A stretch of 64,000 bases of DNA from Acinetobacter venetianus RAG-1 = CIP 110063 (GTDB taxonomy: Bacteria > Pseudomonadota > Gammaproteobacteria > Pseudomonadales > Moraxellaceae). Under the pieces are notes generated by a model. It saw nothing but the letters and a program-made list of their open reading frames with translations, did no database searches and was not told where the DNA came from. The position numbers and the translations under genes were made by a program. Below, one piece after another: positions 8,143-18,077 of this stretch (position 1 is its first letter; each line of letters starts with the position of its first letter). The DNA is taken from NCBI RefSeq assembly GCF_000368585.1, contig NZ_KB849558.1:662722-726721 (forward strand), read 5' to 3'.

Positions 8143-8775
8143 TTATTCCCAATCTGGTTGTTGTTCTGGTGCGGCATGTAAAAATGCTGGGATGGTAAGA
8201 CAGTGTTGATAAATTGATTCAATCTTGGGAGATGGGCTCAAATCTACTTTGAAGCGTTTTGCGTTGTAGACTTGGGGAATCAAGCAACAGTCAGCAATTG
8301 TGGCTGAATTTCCGAAACAGAATTGACCATTTGAACGCTGCAATTGTACTTCAAGACTTTTAAAGCCTTCTAAAATCCAATGTTGATACCATTGGCTTTT
8401 TTGTTCGTTGGTTAAGCTCAGTTCATCTTGTAAGTATTTCAGCACTCTTAAATTGTTGAGTGGATGAATATCGCAAGCGATTGCTTGAGCAAAGGCACGA
8501 ATTTTGGCACGCTCAATCAAATTTTTAGGCAATAAGGCTGTTGCTGGATAGCGTTCTTCCAAATATTCCAAAATGCTTAGAGATTGCAGCAAACTTTGCT
8601 CTTCATCAATCAGGGTTGGAACCAGCTGGCTTGGATTCAATACGCTATATTCAGCTTGCTGCTGTTCATTTTTAACCAAATGAACTGCTTGAGTCGCATA
8701 ATCGAGACCTTTGAGATTCAAAGCGATCCGTACTCGATAAGCTGCGGAGCTACGAAAGTAACTATACAGTTTCAT
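8143..8775 (-). CDS. maiA: Maleylacetoacetate isomerase (zeta-class glutathione transferase)
   Basis: A 210-residue cytoplasmic enzyme converting maleylacetoacetate to fumarylacetoacetate with glutathione. The zeta signature is plain: KLYSYFRSSAAYRVRIALNLK at the N terminus holds the SS.A.RVR glutathione site, followed by QLVPTLIDEE and a QSLSILEYLEERYP helix. The C-terminal helical domain has FCFGNSATIADCCLIPQVYNA. Its start lies 14 bases inside the end of fahA, so the two are translationally coupled, and the VOC gene follows after 15 bases. This places all three in one operon. Confidence 0.93.
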   Translation of the reverse strand: MKLYSYFRSSAAYRVRIALNLKGLDYATQAVHLVKNEQQQAEYSVLNPSQLVPTLIDEEQSLLQSLSILEYLEERYPATALLPKNLIERAKIRAFAQAIACDIHPLNNLRVLKYLQDELSLTNEQKSQWYQHWILEGFKSLEVQLQRSNGQFCFGNSATIADCCLIPQVYNAKRFKVDLSPSPKIESIYQHCLTIPAFLHAAPEQQPDWE

Positions 8776-10069
8776 AGCTTGCTTCCTCTTTTTCAGTAAA
8801 GCGAAAGCTTTTTGCAGCTAAGACCTTATTTGAAACTTCGCCGAAGCCAACACGAATACCATTTTTTTCACAATAACCTTTCATGATGACGCGGTCGCCG
8901 TCTTCCAAAAAGCCACGCTTTTCGCCATTAGAAAGAGTTAGTGGTTTGGTTGTGTTCCACGTAAGCTCAAGTAAGCTGCCGTATGAGTTTTCAGTTGGAC
9001 CTGAAATCGTACCCGATCCCATAAGATCACCAACTTGAACATTACAACCTGCAATGGTGTGGTGAGTAAGTTGTTGAGCCATCGACCAATACATATATTT
9101 GAAGTTGGTTTCGCAGATCACATCAGTTTGTTGCGATTTAGGGCTTTGTACTTCTACGCTGAGATGAATGTCATAGCTATTCGCAACGTTTTCTTCTAAG
9201 TAGCACAGTGGTTTTGGTTCTTGAGTTGGGCCTTTTACTTTAAATGGTTCAAGAGCTTCCATCGTAACAACCCAAGGCGAAATAGCGCTCGCAAAAGTTT
9301 TTGCATTGAAAGGGCCAAGAGGCACATATTCCCATTGTTGAATATCACGTGCTGACCAGTCATTGAGTAAAACCATACCGAAGATATGATCCCATGCATC
9401 TTCAATGGCAATTGGCTGACCCAGTTCAGTTGCTTTACCGACCACAAAAGCTGTTTCTAATTCAAAATCCAGCTTGCGAGTTGCAGAGAAAATTGGACGA
9501 TCTTCATTTGGTAGTTTGATTTGTCCAGATGGGCGGATAATATCTTTACCGCTGACGATCACTGAGCTTGCACGACCATTATATCCGACAGGAAGTTCGC
9601 TCCAGTTTGGTAAAAGCGCATTCTTTGGATCTCTAAACATCGTACCTACATTGGTCGCATGTTCTTTAGACGAATAGAAATCGGTATAGCCAGGCACTTG
9701 TAGAGGTAAGTGTAAAGTTACCGTATTTTGTTTAAAAAAAGCTTGTTGGCGTAATTCCGTATTATCACGAAGCGTTGGATTGTCCGCTGAAAGTAGACTT
9801 TGTAATGTTTGACGTACTTTTTGCCAGTTTGCTTTACCTGAATCGATAAATTTATTGAGTGTTGGCTGATCGAAATAGCGAATATTTTCATTGAGTTGTA
9901 GTAAACCATGCGTTTCTAAAGCAGCAAGGTCAAGGACTAAATCACCAATTGCAACACCAACACGTTTGTTACCGTCAGGTGTTTCACTAAAAATACCATA
10001 TGGCAAATTATGCATTGTGAAATCTGATAGAGCTTGAATCTCAACAAAAGAGCTTAAATTCTGTGCCAT
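8762..10069 (-). CDS. fahA: Fumarylacetoacetase
   Basis: A 435-residue hydrolase that splits fumarylacetoacetate to fumarate and acetoacetate, the last step of tyrosine catabolism. It has the N-terminal SH3-like FAA domain (about 15-120) and the C-terminal catalytic domain. Landmarks are YTDFYSSKEHATNVG with the catalytic His and a metal-binding Asp, ELETAFVVGK with the two metal-binding acids, LLNDWSARDIQQWEYVPLGPF, and GDLMGSGTISGP. Length matches the long FahA family found in bacteria and animals. AGGAAAG precedes the ATG. It leads the minus-strand operon and is divergent from aroP. Confidence 0.95.
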   Translation of the reverse strand: MAQNLSSFVEIQALSDFTMHNLPYGIFSETPDGNKRVGVAIGDLVLDLAALETHGLLQLNENIRYFDQPTLNKFIDSGKANWQKVRQTLQSLLSADNPTLRDNTELRQQAFFKQNTVTLHLPLQVPGYTDFYSSKEHATNVGTMFRDPKNALLPNWSELPVGYNGRASSVIVSGKDIIRPSGQIKLPNEDRPIFSATRKLDFELETAFVVGKATELGQPIAIEDAWDHIFGMVLLNDWSARDIQQWEYVPLGPFNAKTFASAISPWVVTMEALEPFKVKGPTQEPKPLCYLEENVANSYDIHLSVEVQSPKSQQTDVICETNFKYMYWSMAQQLTHHTIAGCNVQVGDLMGSGTISGPTENSYGSLLELTWNTTKPLTLSNGEKRGFLEDGDRVIMKGYCEKNGIRVGFGEVSNKVLAAKSFRFTEKEEASYETV

Positions 10070-10244
10070 GATTTACTTTCCTTGTCTTTAATTCTATCTG
10101 GACGAAGCCATAAATTTTACTTTTTCCTCATCATCTTATTGAAAAATATGTAGATACTCTCAGTTGAGTAGCAATAATTTCCTGTGATCAAGAAGAAGGA
10201 TTAACCGTTATGAGTTCTATCATACTTAAATTTAGTAATTACGC

Positions 10245-10262
10245 AATACATAATTTAATTAC
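10245..10262. promoter_or_regulatory. Candidate operator shared with hpd
   Basis: CAATACATAATTTAATTA matches the reverse complement of the hpd upstream element with one mismatch. It lies in the spacer from which fahA and aroP diverge, so one regulator could control both directions. Confidence 0.55.
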
Positions 10263-10376
10263 ATATTTCATAATTATTGTTATTTGTTGAATTTTCTGCT
10301 TATATGCGCGGTTATGAGAAAAGTAAATTAATTATTTTTCGATCAACTATAGGCATTTTTGATTAATTTATGATAT

Positions 10377-10403
10377 ACGTAATTTAATACAAAAAAATTA
10401 CGT
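10377..10403. promoter_or_regulatory. Inverted repeat close to aroP
   Basis: ACGTAATTT (10377-10385) and AAATTACGT (10395-10403) are perfect 9-base complements with a 9-base spacer. The right arm ends 21 bases before the aroP start, so it is placed to act as a repressor site. Confidence 0.5.
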
Positions 10404-10424
10404 GACAAGGATGAGAATAATCAT

Positions 10425-11813
10425 ATGTCAAAACCAGAGCAAGGAAATCTGAAACACGGTTTGAGCAATCGACACATCCAGCTTATCGCGCTAGGTGGTG
10501 CAATTGGTACAGGACTGTTTCTTGGTATTTCACAATCAATCAAGCTTGCAGGACCTTCAGTTATTTTAGGTTATGCAATCGCAGGCTTTATTGCATTTCT
10601 AATGATGCGTCAGTTAGGAGAAATGGTTGTACAAGAACCAGTAAGTGGTTCTTTTAGTCATTTCGCATACAAATACTGGGGTTCATTTGCAGGCTTTATG
10701 TCAGGCTGGAACTACTGGGTACTCAATGTTTTAGTGTGTATGGCAGAATTAAGCGCAATTGGGCTTTATATACAATATTGGTGGCCAGAAATCCCGACAT
10801 GGGCTTCCGCTTTAGCCTTCTTTATTTTGATTAACGGTATCAACTTATTACACGTCAAATTCTTTGGTGAAATGGAATTTTGGTTCTCTATTGTTAAGAT
10901 TCTTGCAATTTTGGCGATGATTGCCTTCGGTTCATATCTACTTGCGACAGGAACAGCAGGGCCTCAAGCAGGCATCAGCAATCTTTGGGCACTCGGTGGA
11001 TTCTTTCCATTTGGTGTAGAAGGTTTAGTCATGGCAATGGCTGTGATCATTTTTGCTTTTGGTGGTATCGAACTATTTGGTATTACGGCTGCCGAAGCAC
11101 GTGATCCTGACAAAACCTTACCTAAAGCTGTAAATCAAATTATTTATCGTATTTTGATTTTCTATATTGCGACATTGTTTGTTTTATTTGCACTTTTCCC
11201 ATGGAATCAAATGGCAGAGGGCGGTAGTCCATTCGTGATGGTCTTTGCTTCATTAGACAGCCAAGGTGTTGCGACGCTTTTGAACTTTGTAATATTAACT
11301 GCAGCTGTGTCGGTTTATAACGGCACAAGTTATTGCAGCAGTCGTATGTTATTAGGTTTGGCTGAGCAAGGTAATGCACCTAAGTTTCTAAAGAAAATTA
11401 ATAAGCGCGGTATTCCAACCAACGCCGTATATGTATCTGCTTTTGTGACGGTGCTTTGTGTATTGTTGAATTATGCGTTCCCTGATAAAGCCTTTGGCTT
11501 GCTAATGATGTTGGTGGTTGCAGCGATTGTAATTAACTGGATTGTTATTTCGTGGACACACTTGAAGTTCCGTAAGGCGATGTTAGCAGAAGGGCAAACG
11601 ACTAAGTTTCCGAGTATTGCTTATCCATTTAGTAACTACCTTTGCATCGTATTCATGTTGGGTATTCTTGTAGTGATGTCATTGACTGCGGATATGCGTA
11701 TTGCGGTGATGATGATTCCTGCTTGGATTCTGTGCTTAATGTTTGCTTATTACATGAAGCAACGTAAGTTGAAAAATGCACAACCAAGCGTTGCATATAA
11801 TGCTGATGTATAA
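10425..11813 (+). CDS. aroP: Aromatic amino acid permease (APC family)
   Basis: A 462-residue inner-membrane transporter of the amino acid-polyamine-organocation family with about 12 helices. The N-terminal GLSNRHIQLIALGGAIGTGLFLG is the family signature, followed by GYAIAGFIAFLMMRQLGEM and EPVSGSFSHFAYKYWG. The conserved AAEARDP motif lies after helix 6. It most resembles AroP/PheP-type proton symporters. Its place between fahA and an aromatic aminotransferase fits uptake of tyrosine or phenylalanine for the pathway, though related permeases (AnsP, ProY) cannot be excluded from sequence alone. ACAAGGATGAG precedes the start. Confidence 0.8.
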   Translation: MSKPEQGNLKHGLSNRHIQLIALGGAIGTGLFLGISQSIKLAGPSVILGYAIAGFIAFLMMRQLGEMVVQEPVSGSFSHFAYKYWGSFAGFMSGWNYWVLNVLVCMAELSAIGLYIQYWWPEIPTWASALAFFILINGINLLHVKFFGEMEFWFSIVKILAILAMIAFGSYLLATGTAGPQAGISNLWALGGFFPFGVEGLVMAMAVIIFAFGGIELFGITAAEARDPDKTLPKAVNQIIYRILIFYIATLFVLFALFPWNQMAEGGSPFVMVFASLDSQGVATLLNFVILTAAVSVYNGTSYCSSRMLLGLAEQGNAPKFLKKINKRGIPTNAVYVSAFVTVLCVLLNYAFPDKAFGLLMMLVVAAIVINWIVISWTHLKFRKAMLAEGQTTKFPSIAYPFSNYLCIVFMLGILVVMSLTADMRIAVMMIPAWILCLMFAYYMKQRKLKNAQPSVAYNADV

Positions 11814-11840
11814 GCTTTAGATTTTCACTCAAAATCTTGG

Positions 11841-11876
11841 ATAGGACTGAGTTTATCCTCAGTCCTATTTTCTTTT
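11841..11876 (+). terminator. Intrinsic terminator after aroP
   Basis: Eleven-base perfect arms (11841-11851 and 11858-11868) with a six-base loop, followed by a T-rich tail. Confidence 0.85.
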
Positions 11877-11933
11877 TATCTTTTGTTATAAAAGAACGGT
11901 GGAAGTGATGACCGTTCAAGAAAGGACTTTTTA

Positions 11934-13139
11934 ATGTTTCAACATATCCCACCTTATGCAGGCGATCCAATCCTCTCTTTAATGGAACAGTTTAATGCTG
12001 ATTCTCGCGCTGAAAAGGTTAACCTGAGTATTGGTTTGTACTACAACGAAGACAGTATCGTTCCTCAGCTTGATACCATTATCGAAGCTCAAAAACGTAT
12101 TGTGCCTAAAAATGATAAAACCAAACTTTATCTCCCAATGGAAGGCTTCAAACCTTACCGTGATGCGATTCAAGCATTATTGTTTGGTACAAATAGCCCA
12201 GCAATTCAACAAGGTCGTGTTGCTACCATTCAAACTTTGGGTGGTTCAGGTGCATTAAAAGTCGGTGCAGATTTCTTAAAAACTTATTTTCCAAATTCAG
12301 AAGTTTGGGTGAGCCAACCAACGTGGGATAACCATGTTGCGATCTTCAACGGTGCAGGCATCAAGAGCAACTTCTATCCATATTTTGATGCTGAAACACG
12401 TGGTGTTGATTTTGACGGTATGTTGTCAACATTAAAAACTTTGCCAGAGCAAAGCATCGTGTTATTACACCCTTGCTGCCACAACCCAACAGGTGCGGAT
12501 TTAAATCCAGCACAATGGGATCAAGTGATTGCAGTGTTAAAAGAGCGTAATCTGATTCCATTCCTCGACATCGCTTATCAAGGCTTTGGCGATGGTATGG
12601 AACAAGATGCTTATGCAATCCGTGCTCTAGACCAAGCGGGCTTGAACTTTATTGTCAGCAACTCTTTCTCTAAAATCTTCTCACTGTATGGTGAGCGTGT
12701 TGGTGGTTTAACTTTCGTATGTGATGATGCTGAAGCCGCAAAATGCACATTCGGCCAGTTAAAAGCAACAGTACGTCGTATCTACTCTAGCCCACCAACA
12801 ACAGGTGCATGGTTGGTTGATCAAGTACTCAATGATGCTGATTTAAACCAACAATGGCAGGGTGAAGTGAAAGAGATGCGTGAGCGTATTATTAAAATGC
12901 GTAGCATCCTCAAAGATGAACTGACTAAAGCCTTACCTGATCGTGACTTTAGCTATCTTGTGAATCAAAAAGGGATGTTCAGCTATACAGGTTTAACGGC
13001 TGAACAAGTGGACACGCTTCGTGAAGAATATGCGATCTACTTAGTCCGTAGTGGGCGTATTTGTGTGGCTGGTTTAAACATGAACAATGTTTATAAAGTT
13101 GCCAAAGCAATGGCTGAAGTATTGGCGAAGTCAGCTTGA
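11934..13139 (+). CDS. tyrB: Aromatic amino acid aminotransferase
   Basis: A 401-residue PLP enzyme of aminotransferase class I, subgroup I-alpha (AspC/TyrB). Visible marks are NLSIGLYYN at the N-terminal arm, the [12 protein letters not shown] segment, [10 protein letters not shown] with the PLP-ring Asp and Tyr, the Schiff-base lysine in [17 protein letters not shown], and the substrate-binding Arg near [13 protein letters not shown]. Expected reaction is transfer of the amino group from tyrosine, phenylalanine or aspartate to 2-oxoglutarate. Its position beside aroP and the homogentisate genes supports the tyrosine to 4-hydroxyphenylpyruvate step. It has its own terminators on both sides and so is probably monocistronic. 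Confidence 0.88.
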   Translation: MFQHIPPYAGDPILSLMEQFNADSRAEKVNLSIGLYYNEDSIVPQLDTIIEAQKRIVPKNDKTKLYLPMEGFKPYRDAIQALLFGTNSPAIQQGRVATIQTLGGSGALKVGADFLKTYFPNSEVWVSQPTWDNHVAIFNGAGIKSNFYPYFDAETRGVDFDGMLSTLKTLPEQSIVLLHPCCHNPTGADLNPAQWDQVIAVLKERNLIPFLDIAYQGFGDGMEQDAYAIRALDQAGLNFIVSNSFSKIFSLYGERVGGLTFVCDDAEAAKCTFGQLKATVRRIYSSPPTTGAWLVDQVLNDADLNQQWQGEVKEMRERIIKMRSILKDELTKALPDRDFSYLVNQKGMFSYTGLTAEQVDTLREEYAIYLVRSGRICVAGLNMNNVYKVAKAMAEVLAKSA

Positions 13140-13150
13140 TACCATCAAGA

Positions 13151-13179
13151 AAATAGAGCCGAGAGGCTCTATTTTTTTA
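13151..13179 (+). terminator. Intrinsic terminator after tyrB
   Basis: Ten-base perfect arms (13151-13160 and 13165-13174), GAGA loop, T-run after. Confidence 0.9.
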
Positions 13180-13308
13180 TAAAAATAAAGAAAAAGTATT
13201 GATCATTCTCTATCTAGAGTTAAGAACTCAATGTTTAAATAAGATAGAATTATAAAAATATCTCATCTCTTTTCAGCTTGGCATTAAGCCACCAAAGGGT
13301 TTCTTAAA

Positions 13309-14475
13309 TTGTTGCAATCATTGAATATTAAAACCCGACTTGGTGGTTTTTACTTTTTCTACTATTCAATTGTTGGCACGTTCATGCCTTATTGGAATCT
13401 TTATCTACAAGATCAAGGTTTTAATTATCAAGAAATCGGTATTTTATCTTCGATTGCAATCATTACTCGTTTTTTTGCGCCATTTATTTGGGGGTGGATT
13501 GCAGATAAATCAGGTAAAAGGATGCTTTTGGTTCGAGTTGCAACTTGGATGGAAGCCTGTATTTGGTTTGCAATTTTTATTATTCCAAATAGTTTTCAAT
13601 CCGTGGCTTTACTGATGCTGATTTTTAGCTTTTTTCAAAATGCAATTTTGGCACAATTTGAAGGGGTTACTTTATTTTGGTTAGGCGAAAAGAGAGCTGA
13701 GCTATATGGAAAAGTACGTAAATGGGGGTCTGTGGGTTTCATTGTAGGTGTGTTTGCGATAGGAGCATTGTTAGAAGTTATTCCCATTTCAATGTTACCG
13801 ATTTTACTGTTATCCGTTTCATTTTTAGCCTTTCTGTGGTCTTTCAGCATTAAAGAGCCAGAACATGCACCAAGTTCACAAAAAAAATTAGAACCTTTAT
13901 TGCCGATTTTGAAAAAGCCGATGATTGCGGTATTTTTCACAATTGAATTTATTTTGCTTTTTTCACAAGCACCATTTTACAGTTTTTATAGTAATTTTCT
14001 GAAAGAAATTGGGTTTAGTACTACACAGATCGGCTCATTATGGGCGACAGGCGTTATTGCTGAAATTGTCATGTTTGCGATCGCTCAAAAAGTCTTTTTT
14101 ACTCGATTCTCATGGCGATCACTGGTTATCATTTGTCTGCTACTTACGAGTTTGCGTTGGTTTTTAGTGGGAATGCTTGAAGCTAATTTTATAGGACAAC
14201 TTCTTGCACAATGTTTACACGCATTTAGTTTTGGCTTATTCCATTTGATTGCAATGAAAGTTATTTTCCAAAACTTTTCAGCAGAACAGCAGGGACGTGG
14301 TCAAGCACTCTATAGCACGATGTGGGGATTAGGCGTCGCATCAGGTAGTTTATTAGCGGGACATTATTGGCAGATTTTTTCAGGCTCGAGGATATTTCTC
14401 TGTGCGAGTATCGTCGTGCTATTGGGCTTGATGTTGGTAATTTGGCTGCCGAATCAAGTTGAAACAACAGCCTAA
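13309..14475 (+). CDS. MFS transporter, HcaT-like (MFS_1-like)
   Basis: A 388-residue membrane protein with about 12 helices, of the branch that includes the 3-phenylpropionate permease HcaT and LacY-like proteins. The N terminus GGFYFFYYSIVGTFMPYWNLYL and the helix 2-3 loop GWIADKSGKRM are characteristic. Substrate is unknown. The start is a TTG with AAAGGG about nine bases upstream; no ATG fits better. It ends a few bases from the convergent amidase with no terminator visible between them. Confidence 0.75.
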   Translation: MLQSLNIKTRLGGFYFFYYSIVGTFMPYWNLYLQDQGFNYQEIGILSSIAIITRFFAPFIWGWIADKSGKRMLLVRVATWMEACIWFAIFIIPNSFQSVALLMLIFSFFQNAILAQFEGVTLFWLGEKRAELYGKVRKWGSVGFIVGVFAIGALLEVIPISMLPILLLSVSFLAFLWSFSIKEPEHAPSSQKKLEPLLPILKKPMIAVFFTIEFILLFSQAPFYSFYSNFLKEIGFSTTQIGSLWATGVIAEIVMFAIAQKVFFTRFSWRSLVIICLLLTSLRWFLVGMLEANFIGQLLAQCLHAFSFGLFHLIAMKVIFQNFSAEQQGRGQALYSTMWGLGVASGSLLAGHYWQIFSGSRIFLCASIVVLLGLMLVIWLPNQVETTA

Positions 14476-14482
14476 TGATCAT

Positions 14483-15973
14483 TTAGATTTTTATCTTTTG
14501 ATATTCTGGCATCCAAGGTTGTGCCTGTTCAAGCTGAGCAGCAAGTTGCAGTAAACGATCTTCGCGACCAAAAGGTGCAATGAATTGACTTCCTAAAGGT
14601 AAGCCATTTTTATTCCAATAGAGTGGGACAGACATAGCAGGTAAACCAGTTACATTGGCAAGTTGCGTAAATGGAACCCAACTTAAATTATCTCTCACCA
14701 TTTGCTCAACTAGCTTTCCTTGAGCTAAATAATGTGCTTTTCCAACTTTTAAAAGACCTTTTAAAATTGGTTTTTGCCAAGCAGGGGTTGCGACTTCTCC
14801 ATTTTTTGGGGCAACCGAAGCAGTGGTTGGTGTTAAATATAAATCATACTGTTCAAAGAAAAGATTCATTTGAGTACTGTAGTGTCCCCAATTATTCAAA
14901 GTATGAATATATTCTGTTGCAGTGGTTTTAGCTCCAAAAGCAGCCAAGGCAACAGAATCAAGTTCAAAATCATGATCTGTTGCACCTGACATTTGCTTAA
15001 TTTGCGCTTGCATATAAGAGAATTGGCTAAACCAAGTTGTGACGAAATCTTTTGCTAATGCCATTCCATCAATTTGTGGGTGATCCTCAACCACAATATG
15101 TCCTAATGATTCCAAAAGCTTTGCTGTTTGATGAACGGCTTGAATCGCATCCTTAGATACTTTAGTGCCGATTGGTGATGCAGTATTAAATGCGACTCTT
15201 AATTTTTTAGGAGTTTGTTGAATAACATCTAAATATTTCTGGGTTGGTGCTTCAATTTTAAATAGCGAAGTTTGTTCTGGACCTTGTACTGCATCTAACA
15301 TCGCCGCACTGTCTCGAACGGTTTTACTCAAGACGTGCTGCATTGCAGCACCATGCATCGCTTCACTATATTGTGGCCCCCAAGGCGTACGTCCTCGGCT
15401 CGGTTTCAAACCGAATAAACCACAATAAGAAGCTGGAATACGAATTGAACCGCCACCATCACCAGCGCCTGCAATTGGAACTAAACCACCAGCAACAGCC
15501 GATGCTGAACCGCCAGAAGAGCCACCACTATTATATTTTAAATTCCAAGGGTTATGACAAGTACCCCAAGCATCAGGTTCAGTAATGCCTTTGATCCCAA
15601 ACTCAGGCGTATTGGTACGACCGAATGTAATAATACCTGTTTCTTCCCAACGATTGACAATTTCAGCATTAAAATCAGGCGTATAGTTTATATTTTTGAG
15701 TGCTTGGCTTCCGTACGAGGTTGGAATACCTTGATATTCTTGAAATAAGTCTTTGACCAAAAAGGGAACACCAGCAAACATACCTGATTTAGGTTGATGA
15801 GCACGATGTTTTGCTTGCTCGTACATTGGAATAATGACTGCATTAAGCTTTGGGTTAACCAGAGCTGTACGTTCTAATGCGATTTCCAATAACTCAGAAG
15901 GATGAACTTGCTTTTGTTTGATCAACTGAGCTAAACCTAAACCGTCGTATTGGATGTATTCAGAAAATTTCAT
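14483..15973 (-). CDS. Amidase (amidase signature family)
   Basis: A 496-residue amidohydrolase of the amidase-signature family. The Ser-Ser-Lys triad is visible: Lys in PFLVKDL (about residue 93), the cis-Ser in SGGSSGGSASAVAGG, and the nucleophilic Ser in GAGDGGGSIRIPAS. The later SRGRTPWG segment also fits. Substrate is not predictable; it lacks the GatB partner and GatA-specific context, so it is not the glutamyl-tRNA amidotransferase. It is monocistronic and convergent with the MFS gene. Six-aminohexanoate cyclic-dimer hydrolase-type and aryl amidases are close relatives in general family terms. Confidence 0.85.
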   Translation of the reverse strand: MKFSEYIQYDGLGLAQLIKQKQVHPSELLEIALERTALVNPKLNAVIIPMYEQAKHRAHQPKSGMFAGVPFLVKDLFQEYQGIPTSYGSQALKNINYTPDFNAEIVNRWEETGIITFGRTNTPEFGIKGITEPDAWGTCHNPWNLKYNSGGSSGGSASAVAGGLVPIAGAGDGGGSIRIPASYCGLFGLKPSRGRTPWGPQYSEAMHGAAMQHVLSKTVRDSAAMLDAVQGPEQTSLFKIEAPTQKYLDVIQQTPKKLRVAFNTASPIGTKVSKDAIQAVHQTAKLLESLGHIVVEDHPQIDGMALAKDFVTTWFSQFSYMQAQIKQMSGATDHDFELDSVALAAFGAKTTATEYIHTLNNWGHYSTQMNLFFEQYDLYLTPTTASVAPKNGEVATPAWQKPILKGLLKVGKAHYLAQGKLVEQMVRDNLSWVPFTQLANVTGLPAMSVPLYWNKNGLPLGSQFIAPFGREDRLLQLAAQLEQAQPWMPEYQKIKI

Positions 15974-16176
15974 AGCCTTTATCCCTTCAGCTAAATTTTT
16001 ATAAAGTACAGAGAAATAATTTTAATCATCAAGAATACCTTAAAAAAATTAGATCACAATCAAATAAATCGTCCGACAAAAATATTGTGTTTATATGGTT
16101 ATGATTAAGTGTTTTTCTTAAAAAATATGCTAAGTTAAGGCCATGGAACGTTTTAGAAGACGACTTAATTAAATCT

Positions 16177-16647
16177 ATGAAAAATATTTATATTATTGGA
16201 TTATTATGTGCCTGCTCGACATGGACGATGGCAGAGACAGTGACAAATACAGCAACAGCGCAACAAGCAGCTAAGGCAAATGCAATTCGCGTCATTACTC
16301 GACCTGAAATTATGGGGCTGTGGGGAATGGAAATCGCAAATAATAAAAAATGTGTAGAGTACTATAACTTCCGTGGTATGAGCGATGTCGTTATCAAAAG
16401 TGGTAAAGAATGGACTTATGGTCTCTATGATTATCAACCTTCTGACGATCATAAAGAGCGATTACCAGCTCTGATTTTACAGATCAAATATGACAACAAT
16501 GAAGTTGATTGTTCAGGTCAACAGCAAGATCAAACTGGTGAAGTTTCACAATATTTCGTGAAATGGGAAAATGAGCATACGATTGATTTCTGCGCTAATG
16601 AAAAAGGCGACAAGTGCTTTGCAACGCTACGCCGAGTTTTACCATAA
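16177..16647 (+). CDS. Small secreted protein of unknown function
   Basis: A 156-residue protein with a short signal peptide (core IIGLLCACSTWTM, cleavage near MAE at residue 20). The mature part has a WG.....K.C.EYY...G pattern, and four Cys (about 65, 112, 141 and 149) that could form two disulphides. I recognise no named family. Ribosome binding site is weak. It is followed by a bidirectional terminator shared with accC. Confidence 0.6.
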   Translation: MKNIYIIGLLCACSTWTMAETVTNTATAQQAAKANAIRVITRPEIMGLWGMEIANNKKCVEYYNFRGMSDVVIKSGKEWTYGLYDYQPSDDHKERLPALILQIKYDNNEVDCSGQQQDQTGEVSQYFVKWENEHTIDFCANEKGDKCFATLRRVLP

Positions 16648-16661
16648 GATTTTATCGATAT

Positions 16662-16693
16662 AAAAAAGCCTCTTAAAATTAAGAGGCTTTTTT
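16662..16693. terminator. Bidirectional intrinsic terminator
   Basis: Thirteen-base arms (16662-16674 and 16681-16693), six-base loop, A-run and T-run on either side; it serves the secreted-protein gene and the convergent accBC operon. Confidence 0.9.
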
Positions 16694-16695
16694 AT

Positions 16696-18060
16696 TTATG
16701 CTTTCTCAGCTTGTGGTTCGAGCTGTTTGAGCAAATGTTTTTCTAGGTAGTGAATATCCATTGCTTGTTCACAAAAGTTTTTATCTTTTAAGATTAAGTC
16801 TTTGTGTAATGGAATATTAGTTTTAATACCTGTCAAAATCATTTCATCTAAAGCTTGACGCATACGAGATAAAGATGTTTCACGATCTTTACCATATGAA
16901 ATCAATTTAGCAATCATCGAATCGTAGTATGGCGGAATGCTATAGCCCTGATAAATATGAGAGTCTAAACGTATGCCAGCACCGCCCGGAGCATAGAAGC
17001 TCTCGATTTTACCGGGTGAAGGTAAGAACGTCGTTGGGTCTTCTGCATTGATACGGCATTCAATCGCATGACCTTTAACTTCGATTTGATCTTGTTCAAG
17101 TTCTAAGCCTAAACCAGCAGCAATACGAAGTTGCTGTTCAATAATATCAACACCTGTCACCATTTCAGTAACTGGATGCTCAACCTGAACACGCGTGTTC
17201 ATTTCAATGAAGAAGAATTCACCTTCTTCAAATAAAAATTCAAACGTACCAGCACCACGATATTGCATCAATTTACAAGCATTTACACATGCTTCTAAAA
17301 TATCTGCACGTGCTTGTTCTGGTAGGTTTGGTGCAGGCGCTTCTTCTAACACTTTTTGATGACGACGTTGTAAAGAACAGTCTCGATCATATAAATGAAT
17401 CGCGTGACCATTACCATCACCTAATACCTGTACTTCGACATGGCGAGGCTTCTGTAAGAAGCGTTCCATATACACGGTATCATCACCGAACCACATTTCA
17501 GCATCGCGTTGAGCAGCTTGAACTGACTCGAGAAGCGTATCGACACGTTCAACAATACGCATACCACGACCACCACCACCAGCGGCTGCTTTAACGATTA
17601 ATGGAAAGCCGATTTCTTTGGCTTCAGCAAGTGCATTATTGATCGTTACGGCATGGTCACATCCAGGTACTGTCGGTACACCTGCCTTTTTCATAGCAAT
17701 AATCGCTGATACTTTATTGCCCATAAGGCGAATATGTTCAGGACGTGGACCAATGAAAATAAAACCTGAATTTTCTACAATTTCAGCAAATTCAGCATTT
17801 TCAGATAAGAAACCATAACCCGGGTGGATGGCATCAGCACCTGTAATTTCTGCAGCAGTAATAATTGCAGGAATATTTAAATAGCTTTCGCTACTTGCAC
17901 CCGGCCCGATACATACTGCTTCATCAACAAAGCGTAAATGCATCAAGTCTTTATCGGCATCAGAATAAATACCAACAGTTTTAATGCCAAGAGTTTTGCA
18001 AGCCCGCGTAATGCGTAAAGCGATTTCACCACGGTTTGCAATTAATACTTTTTGCAACAT
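16696..18060 (-). CDS. accC: Acetyl-CoA carboxylase, biotin carboxylase subunit
   Basis: A 454-residue ATP-grasp enzyme that carboxylates the biotin on AccB, the first half-reaction of malonyl-CoA synthesis. The N-terminal [16 protein letters not shown], the glycine-rich [15 protein letters not shown] loop, and the [18 protein letters not shown] active-site segment are all intact, followed by the C-terminal [10 protein letters not shown] domain. An in-frame ATG four codons upstream exists, but GGGGA placed before 18060 and family alignment favour 18060. It follows accB after 17 bases in one operon. Confidence 0.96.
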   Translation of the reverse strand: MLQKVLIANRGEIALRITRACKTLGIKTVGIYSDADKDLMHLRFVDEAVCIGPGASSESYLNIPAIITAAEITGADAIHPGYGFLSENAEFAEIVENSGFIFIGPRPEHIRLMGNKVSAIIAMKKAGVPTVPGCDHAVTINNALAEAKEIGFPLIVKAAAGGGGRGMRIVERVDTLLESVQAAQRDAEMWFGDDTVYMERFLQKPRHVEVQVLGDGNGHAIHLYDRDCSLQRRHQKVLEEAPAPNLPEQARADILEACVNACKLMQYRGAGTFEFLFEEGEFFFIEMNTRVQVEHPVTEMVTGVDIIEQQLRIAAGLGLELEQDQIEVKGHAIECRINAEDPTTFLPSPGKIESFYAPGGAGIRLDSHIYQGYSIPPYYDSMIAKLISYGKDRETSLSRMRQALDEMILTGIKTNIPLHKDLILKDKNFCEQAMDIHYLEKHLLKQLEPQAEKA

Positions 18061-18077
18061 AGAAATCCCCAAACTGA

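Larger units (their letters stand above)
10070..10424. promoter_or_regulatory. Divergent fahA / aroP regulatory region
   Basis: No gene is seen in these 355 bases. The region is very AT-rich and carries two candidate operators: an 18-mer shared with the hpd upstream region at 10245-10262, and an inverted repeat at 10377-10403 close to aroP. Promoters for both directions must lie here but cannot be fixed by eye. Confidence 0.5.

Noticed and set aside
17289..17594. 101-codon plus-strand ORF inside accC
   Set aside because: It lies fully antisense to a strongly supported essential gene and has the His/Tyr/Leu-rich look of a reverse-frame artefact.
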